DNA of 23,321 nucleotides from Oehlia diaphana (GCA_003833135.1 QZLH01001444.1:7730-31050), one strand, 5' to 3'. Shown: positions 11,105 through 21,710, counted from the first letter of the stretch. The notes: a model not told the origin generated them from the letters alone. Program-made: numbers and translations.

Positions 11105-11533
11105 AGAGTGATAGAGAATAGAGATTATCGTTATCATGTATAATTATTTAATTAGTTTTTAATTTTTATATACATATATATATATATATATTTTTTTTAC
11201 TTAATTCTTTACGTTTGTGGTGGTGATAATTAATTTAATAAATTTTGATCGGTGATCAAACGAAAATAATCCGTGTTTAAAAAATATTCATACATTTATG
11301 TCACATGTGAACTGTGAAAGTACACGTCCGTGCCTCCGTGGTATTAGTTTATTAAAGTAAATATTACTTATTACAGCAAAATGATAAAATGATCCTCGAT
11401 CAAACATAAACTTCTCACAATCAACATTTTATTGTGCTACGACTATTAATCAGCCTTAGATCACGTGTAACCAAAACGTTTTTTCTCTCATCATGATGTC
11501 ATACATTAGGATGCGAAAAAGAAATTAATCAGA
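11105..11533. other. 3' flank of paralogue B and spacer
   Basis: A TA-dinucleotide run lies at about 11170-11190. No gene, RNA or repeat is recognised in the rest. Confidence 0.5.
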
Positions 11534-11543
11534 TATATAAAAG
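11534..11543 (+). promoter_or_regulatory. TATA-box-like decamer
   Basis: TATATAAAAG is a strong consensus TATA box 158 bases before the ATG of the small ORF at 11701. The identical decamer occurs at 21552-21561 ahead of the microexon gene candidate. Confidence 0.35.
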
Positions 11544-11700
11544 TTCTCAAATCAAGTAAACCTTGACATATCAGACTGGATATTTTGTACAGTTCATTTT
11601 CAAAAAAAATACATACTGATCTATCTCTACACGAAAATTTATAATTTATAATCACAAAAAATAGAATCGAGTTTCTTTATCTAAAGTCGACGAAACAATA

Positions 11701-11796
11701 ATGACACCTCACAAATTACGGCGTCCCGGAATCAATTGGTTGTCCACGTTAAACTTTGTAAAGCTTAAGAAGAAGAATCCTTTCCTAAATTTCTGA
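11701..11796 (+). CDS. Small basic ORF, possibly a truncated first exon
   Basis: 31 codons, beginning MTPHKLRRPGINWL and ending KKKNPFLNF; basic, with less AT-biased codons than the surrounding spacer. A TATA-like box precedes it. No domain is recognised. It may be a genuine microprotein, the first exon of a gene whose remainder was lost, or chance. An internal GTAAAG at 11758 could act as a splice donor, but no convincing downstream exon was found. It is too short to judge by composition. Confidence 0.2.
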   Translation: MTPHKLRRPGINWLSTLNFVKLKKKNPFLNF

Positions 11797-13428
11797 AATT
11801 GATGAAGCGATATTACCTCGTTTTCTTATGCTTGCCTTATGCTTGTTATAGCAATGTTTAAAGGTCTTGATAGGTTATATGTGAAAATGGAGATGGAATG
11901 TCGACAATATCATTGTTCGAATTGAAAATCGATCAATTTTCGTAGTCGTTAGGGATCCGATGACGTTACCAATGACGTTAGTCCAGTCCTTGTCGGACAT
12001 GATAGTTATAGCGTTAGACTGCCTAACGCTATTTACAGTAGGCTTGAAAGGCGTAGGATGTGAAGATTCGAGGCTTTTCGCTTTCGCTGATATTACTTGA
12101 TTTTGTGAAGAACCTACTGAGAGAAGTCCGAAATGGATTTCTTTGCAAAAAACAATTTAAACTAGAACGGAATTAGTATAAATTCTACCGCTTTTAATGA
12201 ATTTTTAATGAATTTAAACGAGTTTGATCGTTTGATTCATTCGTCAAATAATTTCACCGTTTTAATTTATCGCGTAGGGTTACTGTACTGTACCAGTACA
12301 ATTTAGATACATACAATCGTAATGTTTGTTAGTAAAGTACATTATACATATACATTTGATATATTAAATTTTAATATTTTATAACAAATCTTTATTATCA
12401 TAAACAATTTAAACGGATAAGAGAATAAATTTCAAGCAAACTATTGGTATTACTATTATTATTATAACAATAATTATTATAATTAGTGAATATACAGATT
12501 TTTTATTGTATCAAAAAAAAAATGGGTTAGTAAAATGTGAAATTGTACAAATTTACAAAATATATAAAATTGGACAAAATCATACGAATTAAGTAATCAT
12601 TGTATTAAGTACAAGTAGTAAAATGTACGAATACTGTGCTCGTACGAAAATTTTGCTCGTACATGCTCGTACATTGATTTAAACTTTGCCTAGTCAAAAA
12701 AAAAAAAAAAAAAAAAAATTTCTTTTTTTTAGTATACCAGATACTAAATTTTTTTATTTGACTTTCAGATATTGTAACGTTATGTATATTGGAAGTTTGT
12801 CAAACAATTGTATCTGATATAAATATATTCCAGAATTATGAGTTGTATTAATAATTCATGTATTATACTTTCGTATAAGAATATCTAGTTTTTTTTCCTA
12901 GACTGTCTTAGAAATCGGGTGCGTTTTCTTGACCTAGTATGATCTCAAAAAATTAAGGTGGTCATTTGAAGCTATTTGAAGCTATATGTGGAATTTGGAA
13001 GGTGAGATTTACTAGAAAATCCAAGGACAAATCAAAGAAGAATGATATGACCAAGAACTCCAAAGAAAACCCACAAAGAATCCTAACCATAAGGATAAAG
13101 GGATGATTTAATTTCCAAACAAATACTATGGAAAAGTGTTGACAAAAGTAAAGTTATATTTGTTGTTATTTTTATAAACTTTATTGGAAACAAAATTTCT
13201 TGTAATTAGTTTGAAAATGTTGGATCGAAATCGCGTGAGAAGAAAATTTAAGAATATTTTTAAACACTTATTAAACTCCTTAATAATAAGAAAATAATAC
13301 AAAATCAGTAATATATTATAAAGAATTCTCATTTAATAATAATAATTTACAGTATATACAAAAATAATTTAAATAGCCCATCATAAATAATCTGTTATTA
13401 TTATTATTTGTATATTTTGATTCTTTGA
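11797..13428. other. Non-coding spacer between small ORF and UBX/LRR gene
   Basis: Contains a perfect 10-bp hairpin (ATAGCGTTAG at 12008-12017 and CTAACGCTAT at 12023-12032, 5-base loop), an A run of about 24 at 12695-12718, and an AG-rich patch at 12960-13100 with short open frames but no recognisable protein. The 68-codon minus-strand frame at 13126-13332 is AT-biased and lies just beyond the 3' end of the UBX/LRR gene; it is not called. Confidence 0.5.
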
Positions 13429-16400
13429 CTATTCATCATCTTCGTCACAGAATTCTTTGGTAATCCCTGTAAGTCTTGGTTGTAATTGAGGCATTTCTAA
13501 AAAAACAAAAATGATTAACTAAAAAAGATTATAAATACCAAAATTAAATAATATAACAAAATAACGTCTCACCGGCCAAAATATGTTTACAGGATAAAGA
13601 AACTTTCGTATAATCCAAATTCAAAAACGTTAATTTTGAAAGTCCTGTATTAAAAATATATATATTTTTTAGATCGAATATATCAGGTCAAAATACTTAT
13701 AATACAATGCTAATAAAAATTTACCTTTAAGTTCTTTTACACCTTTATCTGTAACACGAGTGTATCCAACGTTAAGATATTTTAAGCTCCTAGGGGAAAA
13801 TGCAGAATTACCAATTATTCGTAAAGATTCATTTTTAATCTTCGTTTTACTTAAACTTAAGTGCGTCAATTCTCGTAAATCTAAAAATCATAAAATTTTA
13901 GTTTTTGTTTAAAATAATTTAAATAATTTAGATCGGAAATTTCGATGAACTAACTTCGTAAATTCGCTACACCGATATCTGTGATGCATGTTCGATCAAG
14001 ATACAATTCAACCAAGTTTTCTAAACCTGATAATCAGAAAAAAAAAACTAATTAATAATTCAGTAAATAAATAATATATTAGGCTAATAGTGCATACTTT
14101 TTAAGGCTGTCATTCCAGTATCAGTTAATTTAGTTCCAGATAAGGATAAATACGTTAAGCTATAATAAAAAAAAAATTATTTTTTTCAATAAATAAATCT
14201 GGAAAAAAATTCATTTAATAATATATTAATTAGTACCTTTTCACAGCTTCAATGCACAAAATACCGACATCGGTAACATTTATGAAATTTGTTAAGTCGA
14301 GCTTATTCAAAGGCAATTCTAAAATAATAAAAAAATCAATTATATTTAATGAGCCGATAAAGAGCCGATAAAAAAAAAGCACATTCTTCTTACCAGAAAA
14401 GTCTTGCAATACATCATCTAATTCTTCTTCTCGGTTCGGAAAGTTGATAAAGTTAAGAGACTTGTACTCTAAACAACAAAATTATGATATCAAAAATAAT
14501 GAACATTAATCAACAATCAAGATAACAATATATAAATATACCTTTTGCCATCCATTTCAACCCGAATTGACCAACTCCAGTAGTTTCGGTCAAGTTCAAA
14601 TCGATAAGATTTTTAAATCCACATAATATTTTCATTACATCTTGATCACAAAGTTTCGTTCGGGAAATATCCAAAAACTCTAAACTTTGGAAACTTGAAG
14701 GATTAACTGGAACTTGAGGTGGCGTCAGTAGAGTACTGTCAAGATTGAGGGAACGGATGTTCACCAATGCTATATTGTGTAAAATCATTAATTATTAATT
14801 AATCTACGGTCTTGGGAAAAACACATTACGAATTTAAAATAATATTTACGCTGCAAATCTAAAAATACTGTCCTTCCATTAACACCATTACAATACGATA
14901 AATCCAACACTTCCAACGTTTTTGCGAAAGCGCAATTTGCAAATAATTCTCTCAAACCACTAATAGTGACTTTTGTCTTCGATAAATTCAAATCGGTTAA
15001 ATTCTCGAATCCTATAATTTTTTATTTTGAACAAAAAAAATTATTTATATTTATGGTTAAAAAAACCTATTATTAGCTAATAAAATTTAAATACCTTGTA
15101 AAGCTGGAAGAGCACGATCTTTAACCCTACATGACGAAACATCTAGCGACTCTAAAAATAACAACCCTAAATAATCCAAATTTTTAGTTTAGTTATCAAG
15201 TGATGAAAAACAATACATAAAAATCGTTATAATTTTATTAAATTGAACCTTGTAATCCATTCAATCCTGTATCAGTTAATACTTCGCATCCTCTTAAGCT
15301 AACTCTTGTAACTGAAGCACGTTGAGTGTTACCGATAACTTCCAATAAGGAGTCAGTTGCTCGCGGATAATTATCCAATATAATATTCTGTAAATTACTG
15401 TGATTATAAACAATTGAATTATTAAATTTCAATTACTTTGATAGCAATGAGAAATCAATTTTAAACATTATTCACCAATTTGCAAATCGTCTAAAAGTAA
15501 GAGAATCTAATTTGTTTAATTTTATCAACTCTGCCACTAGTAATTCACCAATGTTGGATGAAACATTAGCAAGAGAACGAATTATTCTGACACTTGTAGC
15601 GGAAGTCAAGAGTACTAGTAATAGTTATTTACTGTTAGTCACGAATATCTTAAAAAAATAAATAAAATTAAATTAAACTTACCAGCAACACAGTATGCAC
15701 ATTTTGACTTCAAGCTTTCAACCTGAAATTCACGTTTGATACCCTGTCTTACAGCGTTATCATGTATATTTTCTTCGGTATTTACTCTCGTTTGTATAGC
15801 ATCAGCCAAACGCTGCCTTTTCTCTTCCTCGGTTTCAACTAATACAATAATAGTCAATTAACAAATGTAGTATAGAATCTTCTAATACCTTTTTCAATTA
15901 TTTAATGTTACAAACCATGCTCTTCATTTGGATCAACTGAATCTTGAGAAATAATTGGACCATCAGTTAAACGATGACCTCCACCAGAAAACGGTGGAGG
16001 TTGCATACCTCTCAGAATATTTGGTGGAAAACGACCTCGAAGTGCCCGAATTCGTGGAGGTTGTCCAAAATTTGGAGGAAAATTTGGCGGAACGTTATTC
16101 GGAATCACAGGAATTTGTGGTGGCACTTGCGGAGGAATTTGCGGCAGGAAATGCGGAGGAACATTAGGTGGAATATTGTTTGGGATCACGGGCTGTGCAG
16201 GAATCTGTGACGGAGCTTGCGAAGGAACGTTTAATGGAATATTGTTCGGGATCACGGGCTGTACTGGAATCTGTGGCGGAACTTGCGGATTCCCTATAAC
16301 ATGTCTTTGACTACTACCACCATCATCTTCGTCGTCGTCATTGTCATCATCGTCATCATCGTCGTCGACATCATCATCATCATCTTCTTCTTCATCATCT

Positions 16401-17411
16401 TCATCAGACTCAATATCCAATTTCCTATTTGAAATCTTTGAAGTATTTGAAGTCCGTGATTTCACTGCTGGCTGTTGTGGTTGTTGCGGCGAAATATCAA
16501 GTTTTACAACATTCAAAGAAGCATTTGGTACCAAACCAACATCTGCGAGGGTCATATCCATTTGATCATCTCCAAATACCTTTCTAGGAAATGGTAACAT
16601 CAATTGAAATGTTTTACTCGGTTCATTTTCATTAGATACCCATTCAAATAAATTAGAAATTTTCGTAGATGAGGAAAATTTTTGACGAATAGCTTGACCA
16701 GTTGACAAACGTATCTGAATAAGAGCAGTATTCTGTGAAGGTTGTGAGGAAGTTTCAGGTTGAGAAGCAGTTGAACTGCTTACACCACTATTACTTTCTT
16801 CACTTCCACTTGTTTGATGTACTAATTTTCGTTGTTTATTCCTTATCCGATCTTCTTTGATTGCCAACAATGCTTTATTACGAGCTTCGCGTTCCATCAT
16901 CTTCTGCTTCTTAGCTTCTTCCGCTGCTTTTACTGCTTTAGCTCTACTTTCTTTGGTATACTCTGATTCATCAGCTGGTTGTGAATGACGAGATACCAAA
17001 GCAGGTTGTGGAAATGAACTCGACTGTTAAATTATTTAATTATTAGTAAACCAAAAGTTGTAATTGAAAAAAAAACTTAATTGCTAAAAATATTACCGTA
17101 GCAGTATCAAGCGACATCGGAACAACGTCATTGGATGACGGTCTTAAGGAGAGTGTTGTAGTAGGACGAGAAACCCCCGAGTTCGGATCCAAAGCATTAA
17201 GAACCCTTCAATATTTTTCAGTTAAAGTATAATAATTAACAAAATATAACTAAATCAATAATTTTTATTATTATGTATTATATTGTTACCACTCGGTAGC
17301 GTCTTCTATGGTTCTATTACATGCAATTGCTTTTCGACAAACCCATTCGTCAAAACCAAAAGAAAGTAATTGAGCCAACATAACATCTTTATCTTGTTGA
17401 TTTGGATCCAT
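13429..17411 (-). CDS. UBA-UBX-leucine-rich-repeat protein, 16 exons (probable Cdc48 adaptor)
   Basis: I reconstructed 16 exons, 938 codons plus stop, with no frame break. Exons: 17411-17290, 17205-17097, 17023-15916, 15838-15683, 15614-15476, 15397-15249, 15151-15095, 15011-14850, 14769-14542, 14468-14394, 14318-14237, 14159-14098, 14026-13955, 13880-13725, 13644-13573, 13496-13429. Residues about 10-46 are a UBA domain (MLAQLLSFGF, then TIEDATEWVLNAL), expected to bind ubiquitin. About 100-145 is a charged coiled coil. About 175-253 is a UBX domain with the FPR motif (222-224) that contacts Cdc48/p97. An Asp/Glu run (283-312) and a proline-rich region with VIPNN repeats (324-403) follow. 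From about 545 to 925 there are some 15 leucine-rich repeats of the AMN1/F-box-LRR type (L--L-LS-TK-TD-G). The tail is acidic (EFCDEDDE). UBA, coiled coil and UBX match the UBXN1-type layout; the LRR extension is unusual. Likely role: bringing ubiquitylated clients, perhaps selected by the LRRs, to Cdc48. Exon 1-2 splicing uses an AAG acceptor and exon 3 a GTTTGT donor; the remaining sites are mostly standard. Confidence 0.92.
16060..16270 (-). repeat. Coding repeat in the proline-rich linker
   Basis: Within exon 3 the units IP-QPVIPNNIP-NVP recur three times in near-identical DNA form, with PQIPPQVP variants between them. The adjacent Asp-rich run at about 16318-16405 is GAC/GAT repeats. Both are prone to length change between strains. 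Confidence 0.7.
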
Positions 17412-17760
17412 TTTAAATTATTCAACTGAATTTTGGAAAATATTTACAAACAGTAAAATTGCGCAATTTAACTGTCTAAAAAAAACCCCAAGTTAATAAA
17501 CCTGCTTTATTATAACAAAAATATTTTTAAAAATAAAATAAAAAGAACCGGCTTAACATAAAACTAACCAAATAAACGAATCAACTGAAGGAAAAACTTT
17601 TAAAAAAGTTACAAATAACAAATTATGTGTGTTTTAAATGTGGCTAACAAATATGTCATGTACCTTCCTAACTCAGCAATTTGATTTATATACTGATTGA
17701 CAGCATTGTCCGCAGCAACGGAGTTCGATGATTGTCAGCCGAGAAATTACATTAATTTCG
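17412..17760. other. Upstream region of the UBX/LRR gene
   Basis: This is the promoter side of the minus-strand gene. No convincing TATA or CAAT arrangement was identified, and no other gene is seen. Confidence 0.4.
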
Positions 17761-18133
17761 TTCACACTATATAGTGAATCATTTATTTCATAGCATTAAA
17801 TGTATTTCAATATTAACGCAAAAATTTTAAAAATGGTATCTTTTCTAGTTTGTTGATTTAACATTATTTACATATAGTTCCGATCATCAAGTGAGTCAAA
17901 TCTGTTCATATGTACCTAATCTGTTTCAAGTTTCAACTTAATCAAGTGCGCATCTTATAGTAACAAATAGTAACAATTGATCTACTTAAAATCCTAAAAA
18001 AAAAAATTTATTAATATTTTAACAAATCTAACTGATAACTTTTATAATTCATGACATAAACTTTAAAAGTTTAGATCGGTTAGAATTTTTTAAATCAATT
18101 TTTTTAAAAACTAGTAATTCACTATATGGTGAA
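17761..18133. repeat. Possible short inverted-repeat element (MITE)
   Basis: The left end TTCACACTATATAGTGAATCA (17761-17781) matches the reverse of 18114-18133, which reads TTCACCATATAGTGAATTA, with a few differences. Each end is itself nearly palindromic (CACTATATAGTG). The enclosed 370 bp are AT-rich without an ORF. No target duplication is obvious, so this is a candidate only. Confidence 0.4.
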
Positions 18134-18595
18134 AAATTGAGACTACCAAATTTTGTAAATCAGCCGCATTTAATGGTTTTTTTTAACGAAAAATGCTCAA
18201 ATATTAGATTTAATAAATGTAAATTTTGCCAGTAGTAATTAATTTTTTATTCTAAATACCATTATGAATTAAATTATAAATGTATTACAAATAAAGAAAT
18301 ATACCCTATAAAAAAAATTCTGGAAAAAATTCCGATAAATAGCAAAATTTGCAATAAAATCACAAAAGTTCGTTATAAAGTAATTAAAATCACGTGACAT
18401 TAAATTCTTAAACATTATTGGCTCATATGTTAATCACGTGATGCTTGCATAATTGAAATTAGAAATTTGACAATCATTTTTTCGTCTTTTAAAGGTTATG
18501 AATTTTCGTTATTTTATTTTATGTTTGATTAAATAGTCTTTAAATAAATAATACTGAGAAGAGTCAACCCGAAGAACCGGTTCAGTTTGAGTAAT
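18134..18595. other. Spacer with two CACGTG palindromes
   Basis: AATCACGTGA at about 18391 and TTAATCACGTGATGCTTG at about 18430 contain the E-box CACGTG. The second resembles the reverse complement of 294-311, so it may be part of a dispersed repeat rather than a regulatory site. Bases 18561-18595 (CAACCCG, GAACCGGTTC) resemble the region at 19967-20020 and are probably the flank of the older element into which 18596-19962 inserted. Confidence 0.35.
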
Positions 18596-19962
18596 ACAGA
18601 AAGGAGTGGTGTCGAGATAACCAAATAAGTATTGTATATCATATGAAATAATCTACTTCGCTGTATGATTTATAAAGCCACTACTATGTATGTAATAGCA
18701 AATAATTGTTGTATAATTTGTAATACTCTTCTGCGCCAGTATACAAGGTCTTATTGTCCTACACCGCCACATGAAGGAAATATTATCTTCACTTATAATA
18801 TTTCATACGAAAAAAACATTAAAAATTGAATTTTTTTCGCGTAAACAAGTAAAAATTATATTTTTTTTGCGTAAAATAAGTAGAAATAATGCTATCTCAC
18901 GTGAGAGTGTAAAAGAATATTATCTTGCTTGTTATTTCACACAAATAAAGTTGTCTCACTCTATCAATGGATACTAATTTTGTTAATAAAGAAGATATCA
19001 TTTATGAAGATGAGCTTATTGTGGTATATATATATGAATCATGTTTAGAGTAATCCAAATAATAATATAATAAAATATTTTTTAACATATTATACAGCTA
19101 CCAAATGATATATCTTCTGAATCAGAAGAAGATACAGAAATTTTTATTACCCAACATATAACTGTTAAAACAATAATTCACTCACTAGTTCCAATCGAAT
19201 ATCCTCCAACAAGTGAAATATAGTATACCTAACCGGGGATATGATAAAGGACTTATTGCACGAAATGTTCAGTCAAATAAACGTAAAGGTAACATTATAT
19301 ATTAAAATAACATCAAAAATTGAAAGTTAATTTAAACTAATTAATTGTAATTTATTTATCATATATTATAATTAGCTCATATACAAACTAAAAGATCAAA
19401 TACGACAAAATCTGTTTCTGTAAAACATAAACAAAATAGGCAATCCAATAATAATAAGAAAAAAAGCAAAAAAACTATTGTGATTGATTCTGATATTGAA
19501 GAAGATTGTGAAGACAGCGATTACAAAGAAGATAATAAAGAGAATGAGTTGGCTTTAAAGCTCAAAGAACTTGAATACCGGGAAAAAGATTTAGCATTAA
19601 AAGAACGTGAGCTTGCTTTAAGGGAGCGTGAAGCTAAAATCCGTGTAATGGAATTGTCTAATTGTGAAAAGGAGCGTCAATTAAATTTGGCTGATTAATC
19701 AATGTTAATTAATCAAAAATTTTAATAAAAAAATACAATATCTGAAGATATAAATTTTCTAATACTTTGTGTATAAAAAACTTTAGTTGTAATAATAATA
19801 CATTATTATTTTAATATTAATTTTAGTAATATATAATATAATACTCATTTCAATTGCTAAATAGTATAAAGTTGGGTATAGTATAAATTTTAAACAATAC
19901 TCAATTGCTATTTTAATAGTATACCATACTTATTTGGTTGACCCGATACCACTCCTTTCTGT
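18596..19962. mobile_element. 1.37-kb inverted-repeat DNA element carrying a coiled-coil gene
   Basis: The left end 18596-18640 begins ACAGAAAGGAGTGGTGTCGA and the right end 19918-19962, reversed, begins ACAGAAAGGAGTGGTATCGG. About 38 of 45 positions match, including CCAAATAAGTAT. The interior has one spliced, broken gene and no transposase, so the element is non-autonomous or a deletion derivative. No target duplication is visible at the borders. Similar flanking motifs (GTTCAGTTT at about 18580 and 19970) suggest insertion into, or recombination with, another repeat. The superfamily is not identified. Confidence 0.7.
18967..19698 (+). pseudogene. Transposon-borne coiled-coil protein gene, frameshifted
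   Basis: Exon 1, 18967-19023, encodes a 19-residue acidic start (MDTNFVNKEDIIYED). An intron follows (GTATAT to TACAG, 19024-19097). Exon 2 runs from 19098 into a stop at 19221. One frame over, the reading continues as SIPNRGYDKGLIARN to 19288, which splices in frame across 19289-19375 to the last exon, 19376-19698. A single-base change near 19221 therefore appears to break the gene, unless an unrecognised splice avoids it. The product is acidic at first (SESEED), then lysine-rich (about 40 residues), then acidic (DSDIEEDCEDSD), and ends in a heptad coiled coil (LALKERELALREREAKI). It resembles accessory or DNA-binding proteins of fungal DNA transposons, but no family is recognised. It lies wholly within the inverted repeats. 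Confidence 0.55.
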
Positions 19963-20037
19963 CTTACCTGTTCAGTTTCATAATCGGATTTCGGAACGAA
20001 CTGACTCAAGTCGCAACCCGAACTTTTTCCATCCCTA
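19963..20037. mobile_element. Right end of a second hAT-like element
   Basis: The reverse complement from 20037 reads TAGGGATGGAAAAAGTTCGGG followed by GTTGCGACTTGAGTCAG. The first nine bases equal the terminus at 191-199. The left part appears to have been interrupted by the element ending at 19962, and no partner end with TAGGGATGG is in the window. Bases 20038-20045 (CGTGCACC) would be the target duplication. Confidence 0.5.
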
Positions 20038-20045
20038 CGTGCACC

Positions 20046-20779
20046 AATTTTGAGGTTTCACAAAGTTTTAAAAGGAATGATCGCAAGCCCTCAATCTTGC
20101 TCATGTGAATTTTAAGACTTTTAACTTACCCAAAAGACCTAAATTTATTCTTTAAAAATCATATCATAAAATCAATGACTGCACTAACTGTATGTAACGT
20201 AAGGTATTCAAGTTATTCATAATAAAACTTCATGGAGCAAAGAGATCATAGGCAAGATTAATTTGCTTATTATATAGTGAGTCCTTTCGCTCCTTCGTAG
20301 GTAAATCATATATGTATAATATTCGTTGCTGCAAAAGTATCGACCTTGACCAATCAGGTGGTACCACCCTTTTATGTATCTTTCTTGACCAAAAATTTGA
20401 TATTACGCGTTTGTTTATTTTTTTTAAATATTTTAAATTTTATAAACAAAATAATTTTTTTACAATAAACTTTATTAAAACAATGTTAAAAAAAAATATC
20501 AAGACTTTTAAAGATTAAAACACATCAAATTTAGAAATACAAATAAGGCATAAATTTTTATGCATTTTTTGTTTATCTCTGTTGTCTAATATGGAAAACT
20601 ACGTATCACAAATTTTATTTATCTTATCTGTTTGTCGATGTAGCACAAAATTTCAATGACGTGCAGACAAACGGAGTAATGGACTTCGCCGCATATATAT
20701 AGTCCTTCGCTTCGCTTCACTCTTCACTTCACTCTTCACTCCGAAGTCCGGACAATTATATTTTTTTTAAAAAATAATA
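20046..20779. other. Non-coding spacer with repeat-derived motifs
   Basis: No gene is supported; the 68-codon frame at 20312 is AT-biased and domainless. At 20681-20688 and 20742-20749 GGACTTCG and CGAAGTCC form an inverted pair enclosing a CTTCACTTCACT microrepeat. This is probably a decayed repeat. Confidence 0.4.
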
Positions 20780-20966
20780 AAAATCCTTAAATTTTTAAAA
20801 TTTTATTATAATTTTCATATTTTTCTTTTCAAATCATCAAGGACTATGCTCTAAGACTAAACATTTCTTAACGACGTAGATGTATGAAAATATATATCTT
20901 ACAACAAAACACCACGACACACGATGTAACCTACCTAATACACGTTCTATTTTTTCGTTTAACTAC
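20780..20966 (-). repeat. Dispersed repeat, copy 2 (inverted relative to 361-540)
   Basis: Its reverse complement aligns with 361-540 from GTTAAACGAAAAAATA to GATGATTTGAAAAGAAAAATAT with scattered differences and small gaps. The regions beyond the match do not align, so this is a discrete repeat unit rather than a large duplication. Confidence 0.6.
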
Positions 20967-21551
20967 CTAAATAAGAACATATGGTTCTAGACTAAGTTAG
21001 TTGCATGCCTATATTGATAAAAAAAATTAAAAAAAAGAAAAGATCTAAGAACTAAAAAAAAAAAAAAACTAAAAACTATAAATAATACAGCCCGACCTTC
21101 CAGAAAAGTCTCGTAGTTACGACAAAAACTCTTTTTCTAAGTCAGGGTCTGCAAGGTAGGTGAGTGGAAAATCTTACCACACTACCCTCGGTGACTTGAC
21201 TGCCGCGTTCGCGTTGTGTTAATGACTTGTTTTTGAGTGGTCTGATCTCTATTTGTCACACTCATCCATTGGATGTTACATGTGTCACCATAAACGTATC
21301 GGCCTCGGCAATCATGTGAGCAACTTATTTCTTGCGCCACTCGCAGCTGTCTTCAAAGTTCAAAGGTCAAAAATTTTCATGCCAGACTTTTCTTATGCCC
21401 ATCTTCTTCATATTTAAAATTTGCATAGAGCACTATTGTTTTGGCGCTTGATACTCTATTGAATTTTATCAAAAGAAACGTGAAACATTTTTTCATTTTT
21501 CCGAAATAACAACTCTATTTAAACGTCTTTGGTTAATATTTTTACAAAATA
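20967..21551. other. Spacer including a less AT-rich island
   Basis: Bases 21090-21380 are noticeably richer in G+C than the surroundings (CGGCCTCGGCAATCATGTGAG, GACTGCCGCGTTCGCGTTG). Only short open frames occur on both strands, no tRNA-like cloverleaf is recognised, and no domain is seen. It may be a non-coding RNA, an exon of an unrecognised gene or repeat debris. Confidence 0.35.
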
Positions 21552-21561
21552 TATATAAAAG
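21552..21561 (+). promoter_or_regulatory. TATA-box-like decamer upstream of the microexon gene
   Basis: TATATAAAAG lies 236 bases before the ATG at 21797. It is identical to the decamer at 11534-11543 and supports a pol II promoter here. Confidence 0.4.
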
Positions 21562-21651
21562 CTTAAGTTTCTGGTTTTTTTAAAGTTTGGTCGAATGATC
21601 GACAAATAAGTTTGTTATATGATAGTATAATAAGTCCGGAACAACTGAAAA

Positions 21652-21710
21652 TTAGCATCTGCATTTTGCATAAATAATATTACACAAACTTAGCATCTGC
21701 ATTTTGCATA
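21652..21710 (+). promoter_or_regulatory. Pair of 21-bp direct repeats upstream of the microexon gene
   Basis: TTAGCATCTGCATTTTGCATA occurs exactly at 21652-21672 and 21690-21710, with starts 38 bases apart. Both lie between the TATA-like box and the first ATG. They contain TGCATTTTGCAT and could be protein-binding sites or part of the 5' untranslated region. Confidence 0.4.

Noticed and set aside
13669..15857. Six separate short minus-strand open frames with LRR-like sequence
   Set aside because: They are exons of the single UBX/LRR gene; their ends run into introns, and the spliced frame is continuous.
15955..16565. Plus-strand open frames opposite exon 3, including a poly-serine one
   Set aside because: They are antisense shadows of the proline-rich and Asp-rich coding repeats.
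18771..18977. 68-codon open frame near the left end of the 1.37-kb element
   Set aside because: AT-biased composition, no domain, and it overlaps the start of the spliced element gene.
18596..19962. TA or 8-bp target duplication for the inverted-repeat element
   Set aside because: Flanks AAT/CTT and the 8-mers on either side do not match, so no duplication is claimed.
20312..20518. 68-codon open frame
   Set aside because: Its second half is Phe/Lys/Asn low complexity from AT-rich DNA, with no supporting features.
20835..20850. snoRNA C box (TGATGA) in the dispersed repeat
   Set aside because: The other copy has CGATGAT instead, and no paired D box or stem was found.
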